Below, in pieces: positions 26,201 through 31,842 of a stretch of DNA of 64,000 nucleotides. The stretch comes from CAWATZ01 sp963784995 (lineage in GTDB: Bacteria > Planctomycetota > Planctomycetia > Gemmatales > Gemmataceae). The DNA is taken from the NCBI GenBank assembly GCA_963784995.1, contig CAWATZ010000007.1:372001-436000 (forward strand), given 5' to 3'. The notes beneath the pieces were generated by a model. It saw only the letters and a list, made by a program, of their open reading frames with translations, made no database searches and had not been told where the DNA came from. The position numbers were made by a program, and so were the translations under genes. Position 1 is the first letter of the stretch; each line of letters starts with the position of its first letter.

Positions 26201-27459
26201 TCCACGTGCTCGCCGGGTCCATCCAGGGGCAGCACGGCTTCCGGGGCCACGTAGACGGAGCCAGCATCTTCGACTAGCAGCTCGACGTGGGACGTTGGCG
26301 TGATGTCCCTGATGCCGGCGGTAGACGATCCACCGGCCCGGTAGGCAACCTGCCAGTTGAACAGCTTGACACGCGGCCTGGTCCCCTCCGGGTCGCAGAC
26401 CAGAATGCTCTGCGGACACAGGCCGCGGTGGACAACCTTCTTCTCGTGCGCGAAGCGGACCACCTCGGCGGCCTGCCGGAGCAGGTCGAGGCGGACGTCG
26501 GCCCCGAGGCGGTCGCCCCTCTGTGCCAGGAAGTGGTCGAGTCGCAGGGCGTGTGGGTCGTGCTCGAAGACAATGGCGGGGCCGACCTCGTGCTCGGTGT
26601 AGCCAAGGGTCCGCAGGACTCCGGGATGTTGCAGGGCCTCGGTCAGCTGGAAGTCGCGGCGCGCTGCCCGCCGGATCATCTCCCGGTCGTCCGCAGTGGC
26701 CTCGTTTTCGACCAGATAGAGGCGGATGCGACGTTTGCCGCCGATGTTCTGGACGTGGCTCGCCTCCCAGTCCTGATACCCCGGCCCCTCCTCGATGAGA
26801 CGGTCGAGCAGATAGTCGCTGACCCGCCGCTTGCGTGTGCCGCTGGGGATGCCGGCCTGCTCGATGGCCTGGCTGATGACCCTGGCGAGGGGCCGATCCA
26901 CGAAGGGACCGGACTTCGGATGCAGGCCGGGGCAGTTCCGCCCCCGGACCGCGGCCAGGATGCCGGGCCGTTCGGGCTGGCCGGTGGCGGCCTCCAGGTC
27001 GCGCAGGCAGACGCCGTAGGCAGCGGTGTCTCGCAAGTCGCAACGGAGGCCCGGGGCGGACAGAAAGACCAGGGGTTCGATGTACGGGATCGAATCCTTG
27101 ACCTTGACGGCCTTCTGGCGAAGAAGAAGCTGTTTCAGTTTCTTGGCCTTGAGGTTGGCTCCCAGGAGCGGGTTGGCGGCGGTGACGAGCCGCCCATCGG
27201 TGTCCCAGGTCCAGGTGCCGGCGTCGCCGAAGACGCGACCGGGCCGGCTCTTGACCTCGACGAGGAAGAAGCCCATGGGGGTGAGTACCAGCAGATCGAC
27301 CTCGTTGATGCTGCCGTCCAGGGCAATGAACTCAAAGTTGGCCCAGGCCCGGTACGGCTCGTGGTCGGGCCAGCGGTCGCGGACGAAGTCCAGTGCGTCC
27401 CGCTCCCAGGGGTACTTCGATTCGGTGACGGTGATCCAGTTCTTCTTCGTGTCGCTCAT
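23248..27459 (-). CDS. pglW: BREX type 2 serine/threonine kinase PglW (NERD domain, tandem kinase domains)
   Basis: 1403 aa, uninterrupted. Residues about 15-130 form a NERD nuclease-related domain (INEVDLLVLTPMGFFLVEVK). A first kinase-like domain (about 245-490) has HRGLCPQSILV and LFNWQ in place of HRD and DFG, so it is probably a pseudokinase. A second (about 530-800) has glycine loop RLGQGATSVALLVE, EYVLKVAN, HRDIKPDNVGV and LFDFSLSR and should be active. A helix-hairpin-helix (LLRLRGVGNKTRREI) follows near 860, then a long helical region. The last residues (HRGGKFPTCPSTPGQG) are encoded by a REP, so the native C-terminus was replaced. In the Pgl system PglW is the regulatory kinase. It starts 26 nt after the HTH gene. 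Confidence 0.92.
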   Translation of the reverse strand: MSDTKKNWITVTESKYPWERDALDFVRDRWPDHEPYRAWANFEFIALDGSINEVDLLVLTPMGFFLVEVKSRPGRVFGDAGTWTWDTDGRLVTAANPLLGANLKAKKLKQLLLRQKAVKVKDSIPYIEPLVFLSAPGLRCDLRDTAAYGVCLRDLEAATGQPERPGILAAVRGRNCPGLHPKSGPFVDRPLARVISQAIEQAGIPSGTRKRRVSDYLLDRLIEEGPGYQDWEASHVQNIGGKRRIRLYLVENEATADDREMIRRAARRDFQLTEALQHPGVLRTLGYTEHEVGPAIVFEHDPHALRLDHFLAQRGDRLGADVRLDLLRQAAEVVRFAHEKKVVHRGLCPQSILVCDPEGTRPRVKLFNWQVAYRAGGSSTAGIRDITPTSHVELLVEDAGSVYVAPEAVLPLDGPGEHVDIFSLGAVAYLLFAGMPPAVNQLELAEKLRVSRGLRISDVLNGAARSLQDLVQFSTNPNVADRIGSAAEFLAYLDGVEDELTSPAADLLADPLTAQKGDQLPGGFAVKKRLGQGATSVALLVEREEQEYVLKVANSEDHARRVRDEGEVLCKLRHQHVVEHVETLTLGDKTCLLLRSAGPETLGQRLRKEGRLHVDLLQRFGEDLLEVVKFLEEQGISHRDIKPDNVGVGPVGRGDLLHLVLFDFSLSRTPPENVEAGTKAYLDPFLPLRKRWDLHAERYSAAVTLFEMTTGTLPVWGDGRSEPSQLECEATLDGELFDPALRETLVPFFTKALRRNAGERFDNAEVMLQEWRECFKSLGPPDAAFEIDEAELRQRLAEATFDSSIHELGLGTRAINALDRANVLTVEDLLGMQMRRLLRLRGVGNKTRREIASAVKILRERLGNPPTDPLPVEDVEEQSAGDLARLSVDLLAQRLTRVSPREGNTARQTITALLGLEEALPCIWPGQAEVARFLAVSRARVGQVVGKVVERWSRDKALTPLRGDIAGLLATAGGVMTAQELGEAILAARGSVLEGPQRFRLGQAAARAAVEVERTMAEPRYLVRRDDTRTLVAIHPALADHAARLGDKADELAREDPLAPPLRALQVLREVPAPIGFEPLTDGRLLRLAAAASCGAAVSSRQEIYPRGMEALRALRLARGALGGVRVLSAEQVRDRVAGRYPEAEPLPERPRLDEMLASAGLELAWNPDALDGRGGYVTVVRDSISISSASWPPPRLPTAPGRDPREPISPEEADARQFEEKLRRSLKGGAFLTLMVPPRSFEQARRELEGRFSLRAVDGDRVIIDSLRDTAKRARVDWSLVLRADATPANGDWSKLLMLVNRALPKVEEQLCAAGPTVLLVHAGLLARYDKLDLLERLRDRVGRPGGPAGLWLLLPGQQPQIDGKAVPLLSPAQRVSVPESWIANVHRGGKFPTCPSTPGQG
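23271..23295. repeat. REP copy encoding the C-terminus of PglW
   Basis: REP core GGCAAGTTGGAAACTTGCC at 23271-23289 plus ACCACG. It is read in the pglW frame about 15 codons before the stop. Confidence 0.75.
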
Positions 27460-27485
27460 GGCACCGCCCCGTCTTCAGCCGCTTC

Positions 27486-27698
27486 TCAACGCTCCGCTTG
27501 TTGTCGCCGCGTCCCCGTCCGCGTGATCCGGCGAAGCACTTCCTCCAGGTCGCTCCGCCGATACAGGCGGTAGTTGTTGACCGGGTGGCGTAACTCGGGA
27601 ATCTTGTCTTCCCGCCCCCAATTCCGCAGGGTGTTCGGCGAGACGCCGAGAAACTCGGCCGCCTCCTGGATTCGCAGGTAGTCGTCGAGCCGTTCCAT
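27486..27698 (-). CDS. Small MerR/excisionase-type HTH protein at the head of the BREX operon
   Basis: 70 aa from ATG at 27698; the longer in-frame extension upstream has no homology. The sequence YLRIQEAAEFLGVSPNTLRN, then WGREDKIPELRHPVNNYRLY, is a classic MerR-like winged HTH (HTH_17), recognition helix SPNTLRNW, followed by a basic tail (RRITRTGTRRQQAER). It has no dimerisation coiled coil, so it is excisionase-like. As first gene of the minus-strand operon, 26 nt before pglW, it is a plausible regulator of the BREX genes, comparable in position, though not in family, to BrxR-type regulators. A 15-bp palindrome about 70 bases upstream is a candidate operator. Confidence 0.8.
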   Translation of the reverse strand: MERLDDYLRIQEAAEFLGVSPNTLRNWGREDKIPELRHPVNNYRLYRRSDLEEVLRRITRTGTRRQQAER

Positions 27699-27769
27699 CG
27701 CCAATTCCCCGTGAGGTAAGCACGCCTGCCAATCAACCTTACCAAACCATGCCAGCAGATGATAGGATA

Positions 27770-27784
27770 GCCGGGAAACCCGGC
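27770..27784. promoter_or_regulatory. Short palindrome in the divergent promoter region
   Basis: GCCGGG AAA CCCGGC, a perfect 6-bp inverted repeat with a 3-nt centre, between the leftward HTH-BREX operon and the rightward phosphoesterase gene. It is a possible operator for the HTH protein; there is no promoter evidence beyond position. Confidence 0.3.
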
Positions 27785-28002
27785 AAGGGACAGTGGGAGA
27801 CGTGTATCGGCCGCCGATTTGTCCCGTAGACGACGCCATGCTCGACTGGGTGATGGGCTACAACAACCGACTGGACAGCATGGCTGGTGAAGGACGGCCA
27901 GACCATCCACTGGATTGGCAGGCAGGCATCGCTGAGGGCTATTGCCATTGCGACTTCAGCATGGTCGCTGCCCAACCCCGAGAACCTCAGGGAACCATGA
28001 CC

Positions 28003-30747
28003 ATGTCTGACGACACCAAGCCGCTAGAAGGCCGCTACACCCTCAGTCAGCTGATCTCCGACCTTGAGAAGAGTGAGCAGGCGGACCAGAGGAACGCTCA
28101 AATGGCTGAGCGGGCTGCGATCGAAACCCCCTTCTTACGATGGGTTGAGGCGCGCCCGTTCCAGCCCGACTCCGCCATACATCCGGGCATTGATCGCATC
28201 GAGGCGTTGTGCGACGAAGAATGGGGGACAGGACTCAAGGTTGAGAACGTCCGCAAGCTCCGAGCCAAAGCGCACAGCAAGCTCGCGGTGAGCTTGGCCG
28301 AGGTCAACGCCATGACACTGGACGAGGTAGCCGACACCCTGGCAGCAGCCGACCCGACGGCGGGACAAAGGAGTACGGAGGGAAGCATGGAACTGGCGGT
28401 TGAGAGTGACCCACGCTTGCGAGGCGATGCCCTTTGGGCTGCCCTTGAGGCCTCCATACTTCACCTTCAGGAAAACACGCAGACGGTCCTGTTTGAGAAG
28501 AAACTCGACTTTGAGGGCGGGCTGAACATCACCGAGATCAACAGGCTCGCCCGCCAGGCAGCACTCGCAAAAGCTGACCGACAGCCTTTCAAAGAGGAGG
28601 AAGTAACCGAGTGCGGGGTAGTGAACGAGCGGTGGTTGAGCGTGTTTCATCCCGACATCGAGACTCCGGTCCGCTGGCAGGTGTGGGGGCGTGTTGTCTG
28701 TCGTCGGGACATCAACCCCGAGAAGCTCCGACGGACGATCGGCTACCTTCGTATCTGGCAGCAACGACGGCGAGATCAACTCCTCGCAGACACTGGCGAT
28801 TCGGGCAAGGGCAGCCACGTCGTCTGCGAGCGTCGGCCAGCCTTGTCGTGTTTGGGTTCTGCGTCGTCGGTTGCCGGGTTGGATCAAGAACTGGCCGAAT
28901 TGCGGGAGGAGTGCCGAACCCGGCGGTTGGCCCTCGACGTCTGGAACACGACCCGGCACGGCAACCCGAACTTCCCGGAGAACTGCGTCCGGGAGCTGTG
29001 GCAGATGGTCCGCACTGTCGCCTATGGGACCGTTTGGAAGGCACCGCCACGAGAACCCGATCAGGTTCCCGACGTGCCCGCCGCACACCAAGCACTCGAT
29101 GAGGTGGTGCGGTGGTGCGAGGAACTGGAGAATGCTCAAGGCCAAGATACACAAATCGGACGGAGGGCGGCTGAACCCGCATCGCACATGGCAGATCTCA
29201 CGCTCGCTCAGAACCAAGCCATCGCTGGACTGGCGGACTTGTTTGTTGACTTTGATTTCTTGCCCAACAGCGGTGCGTCGTACACTTGGCGTGAGGTGGC
29301 CGTCGAGAACGGGCTGGGGGACTACTGGCAGGAGGGCAGCAAGCGGCCGGTGATCGTTCGGCTGCTCGAATCGGCCCTTCAGTACCAGCCAGGCTCGTTC
29401 TGCGGCCTGATACTCACTGCTGTCCATCGAGGCATCAGGCGTCGCCAGGGGAAGGGCCCCCAGAGCCATTCGCCAATCACACGCGAGGCTATCACGACCC
29501 TGAACCGGCTCCTGGCGGTTGCCGGGTTCGATGTTCCGCCAGAACTGAACGATCAGGCCTTTCTGGATTCGTTGCCTCCTGGACCGCAGGATACCCAGCC
29601 GCGGCGAAGTTCCGTGACGCCCGCGTCCGCTGATCGGCCAGGCTCGCGGCGGACTGATGATGAGCCGAGGAAGGCGTCCTTCGGCTGGCTGCACCTGACC
29701 GACCTCCACTTCGGCATGTCCGGGCAGAAGTGGCTGTGGCCCAACATCCGTGAGGAGTTCTTCCTCGACCTGGAGAAGCTCCATCGGAAGTCCGGGCCGT
29801 GGGACCTCGTCCTGTTCACCGGGGACTTCGTCCAGAAGGGAGGGGCCGACGAGTTCGAGGGCCTGAACGAACTCCTCGGACGGCTCTGGGAACACCTGCG
29901 AGGACTCGGCTCGGCTCCCTTCCTCCTCGGCGTGCCCGGCAACCACGACCTTGTCCGTCCTAATCCCAGCGATGCCGCGGTTGCGGCACTCCGCACTGGC
30001 TGGAACGACGCCGAAATTCGACGTGAGTTCTGGGGGAACTCGAAGTCAGGCTATCGGAAGGTGGTCCAGAAGGCGTTCAAGAACTATGCCACTTGGTGGG
30101 ACTCCCACAAGCTACTCCGGCTCGACAGCCATCGGCCTGGTCTCCTGCCCGGCGACTTCTCTGCCACCATTGAGAAGGACGGTGTCAAGATGGGCGTGGT
30201 GGGCCTGAACACCACCTTCCTTCAACGAGAAGGAGGAGACTACGAACGGAAGCTGGCCCTCTCGCCGCAGCAGTTCCACGAGGCGTGCGGCCGCGATGGG
30301 GTTGATTGGGTGTGCGGGCATCAGGTCTGCCTGCTGCTGACGCACCAGCCACCGCACTGGCTGACGCCGGAGTCGCGAAGCGACCTATACGGCGAGATCG
30401 CTCGGCCAGGGCGGTTCGTGGCCCATCTCTTTGGGCACATGCACGAGCCAGCCGCTCGCAGTTTGTCCCAGGGTGGGGCAGACACAAGGAGAGAATGGCA
30501 GGGGTGTTCGCTCTTTGGGCTGGAGGAGTGGGGCGAGGGCGGGGGCAAGAAGCAACGCTTGCACGGCTATGCTGCTGGGCGTATCGAACTAGAAGGTGAC
30601 CAGGGCACCATCCGCCAGTGGCCGCGGCTGGCGGTCCCGCACCAAGCAGAGCATCTGCACATCGTGCCGGCCACTTCATTCACTCTGGAGGAGGATGGGG
30701 GAACTCGACCCGAACCAGTCCTTGTCGTCCCGAGACCAAAAACGTGA
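28003..30747 (+). CDS. Large protein with unknown N-terminal region and C-terminal calcineurin-like metallophosphoesterase
   Basis: 914 aa from ATG 28003; ATG 27997 and an open extension to 27793 are alternatives. Residues about 560-900 form a metallophosphoesterase with every metal motif: WLHLTDLHFG, LVLFTGDFVQKGG, GVPGNHDLV, LLLTHQPPHW and LFGHMHEP. The first 550 residues are mainly helical and unrecognised. They include a Glu/Lys-rich start (LSQLISDLEKSEQADQRNAQ) and, near 405-520, a compact segment (LADLFVDFDFLPNSGASYTW) that may be a separate helical domain. A Pro/Ser/Arg linker precedes the phosphoesterase. There is no signal peptide. The C-terminal domain is nearly identical to that of the QueC fusion at 31839-34442. 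Its place beside BREX, transcribed divergently, suggests a defence effector fused to a sensor; the substrate is unknown. Confidence 0.8.
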   Translation: MSDDTKPLEGRYTLSQLISDLEKSEQADQRNAQMAERAAIETPFLRWVEARPFQPDSAIHPGIDRIEALCDEEWGTGLKVENVRKLRAKAHSKLAVSLAEVNAMTLDEVADTLAAADPTAGQRSTEGSMELAVESDPRLRGDALWAALEASILHLQENTQTVLFEKKLDFEGGLNITEINRLARQAALAKADRQPFKEEEVTECGVVNERWLSVFHPDIETPVRWQVWGRVVCRRDINPEKLRRTIGYLRIWQQRRRDQLLADTGDSGKGSHVVCERRPALSCLGSASSVAGLDQELAELREECRTRRLALDVWNTTRHGNPNFPENCVRELWQMVRTVAYGTVWKAPPREPDQVPDVPAAHQALDEVVRWCEELENAQGQDTQIGRRAAEPASHMADLTLAQNQAIAGLADLFVDFDFLPNSGASYTWREVAVENGLGDYWQEGSKRPVIVRLLESALQYQPGSFCGLILTAVHRGIRRRQGKGPQSHSPITREAITTLNRLLAVAGFDVPPELNDQAFLDSLPPGPQDTQPRRSSVTPASADRPGSRRTDDEPRKASFGWLHLTDLHFGMSGQKWLWPNIREEFFLDLEKLHRKSGPWDLVLFTGDFVQKGGADEFEGLNELLGRLWEHLRGLGSAPFLLGVPGNHDLVRPNPSDAAVAALRTGWNDAEIRREFWGNSKSGYRKVVQKAFKNYATWWDSHKLLRLDSHRPGLLPGDFSATIEKDGVKMGVVGLNTTFLQREGGDYERKLALSPQQFHEACGRDGVDWVCGHQVCLLLTHQPPHWLTPESRSDLYGEIARPGRFVAHLFGHMHEPAARSLSQGGADTRREWQGCSLFGLEEWGEGGGKKQRLHGYAAGRIELEGDQGTIRQWPRLAVPHQAEHLHIVPATSFTLEEDGGTRPEPVLVVPRPKT

Positions 30748-30768
30748 ACAGCAACGCCCTGTCGCGGA

Positions 30769-30930
30769 ATGCGGGGCGGCACGCTGCCATATCTGTCCGG
30801 CCGCACGTACATCGACGCGGCCCTGCGGACCAGGGGACTGAAGCGGGCGGTGGACAGCAGCCCCGAGCCGTGCGAGTTCGCGGCGGCCAGGATGAACGAG
30901 ATGCTGGGTGAGGTGGCTGAAGACCTCTAG
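30769..30930 (+). pseudogene. Short orphan reading frame, probable gene remnant
   Basis: 53 codons: MRGGTLPYLSGRTYIDAALR and onward, ending MNEMLGEVAEDL. The amino-acid composition looks like coding sequence (helical C-terminus), but there is no good ribosome site and I do not recognise it. It lies between the two phosphoesterase genes and may be the tail of a gene lost when that region was duplicated. Confidence 0.3.
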
Positions 30931-31032
30931 TTTGAGTGAGAGCCAGGAACCTGCCGTGAGTCAAGCAGCTGTGATCGGAGGATCAGCGGAGACGGAGGAG
31001 CAGGGCAGCCTTAACAGGGCGGGAGGGAAGGT

Positions 31033-31842
31033 GTGGGCCACCAACGGCTGGGGACGATCCCTACATCCAGGAAGTGGTCGGCCGTGGTTACTGAGGTGGC
31101 CGGTGGGCCGGCCATGTCTGGCGGCGTGGGGCCATCGGCAGCTGAGTGCATCGGCGACATTTCCTCCAGGGTGCTGGAGGCGGCAGAGGAGGGGCTGCGT
31201 CTGGCCATCGACGACGAGGGGCTCCGTTACACGTTCTACCTGCTCACTCAGGTCGTCCTGGCCGCGAGGGAACCTGAGTGGCGGGAGGCACTCGGAGAAC
31301 TGGGCATCCACCTCTCCGACGACGCCTCCGTCTTCGACCTGACCGCCGGGATGCAGCATTTCATTGACGACCATGTCGATGCCGGGGGCGGCCCGACGGA
31401 GATCAGTGAGATGGCCCAGCAGGCCGCCGGGGAGGCCGTCGCCTCGCTCGCGGGGCCGCGGGCCGCGACCCTCTTCGGCAGTGGCCAGGCTGAGCTACAG
31501 GAGGCGGTGAGGAGCCTCTCGACAAAGGGCGGCTTCTCGGACCTGGGTCAACGGTTCTTCGGCTGCTTCATGACCCGTTTCCTCAACTTCTACCTCAGCA
31601 GGATCACGGCCGGGCAGGTCGGCGGGCAGAGGATCATTGACGCGGCCGACCTCGGCGGCTTCAACGAAGCCCTGAGAACGCACTGCCTCCAGAGTGCCCA
31701 GATCGTCCACGACTTCTGCGGCGAGTGGTACTCCAAGACGGAGTTCCAGCGGGGCATCGACCTCGACAACACGTCCGGCTTCATGGCTGTCGCCCTCCGC
31801 AAGCTCGAGGCCGAACTCAGGCGGCAGAGGGAGGGAGCATGA
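31033..31842 (+). CDS. Unknown protein encoded directly upstream of, and overlapping, the QueC-phosphoesterase gene
   Basis: 269 aa from GTG 31033 (GGGAGGG 5-9 nt upstream, product begins MGHQRLG); ATG 31114 (MSGGVGPSAAE) is an alternative. Mostly helical and acidic, with a Gly-rich middle (DDHVDAGGGPTEISEMAQQA) and conserved-looking FFGCFMTRFLNFYLSRITAG and FCGEWYSKTEFQRGIDL near the C-terminus. The stop overlaps the next ATG (ATGA), so the two proteins should be made in fixed ratio. In Qat and type IV CBASS defence systems a QueC-like protein is encoded with a partner; by analogy this protein may be substrate or partner of the QueC domain. That is inference; I recognise no family. Confidence 0.65.
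   Translation: MGHQRLGTIPTSRKWSAVVTEVAGGPAMSGGVGPSAAECIGDISSRVLEAAEEGLRLAIDDEGLRYTFYLLTQVVLAAREPEWREALGELGIHLSDDASVFDLTAGMQHFIDDHVDAGGGPTEISEMAQQAAGEAVASLAGPRAATLFGSGQAELQEAVRSLSTKGGFSDLGQRFFGCFMTRFLNFYLSRITAGQVGGQRIIDAADLGGFNEALRTHCLQSAQIVHDFCGEWYSKTEFQRGIDLDNTSGFMAVALRKLEAELRRQREGA

Noticed and set aside
27793..28002. N-terminal extension of the phosphoesterase protein to 27793
   Set aside because: Possible but unsupported: it starts with GTG, overlaps the promoter region and has no recognisable sequence. Kept as an alternative only.
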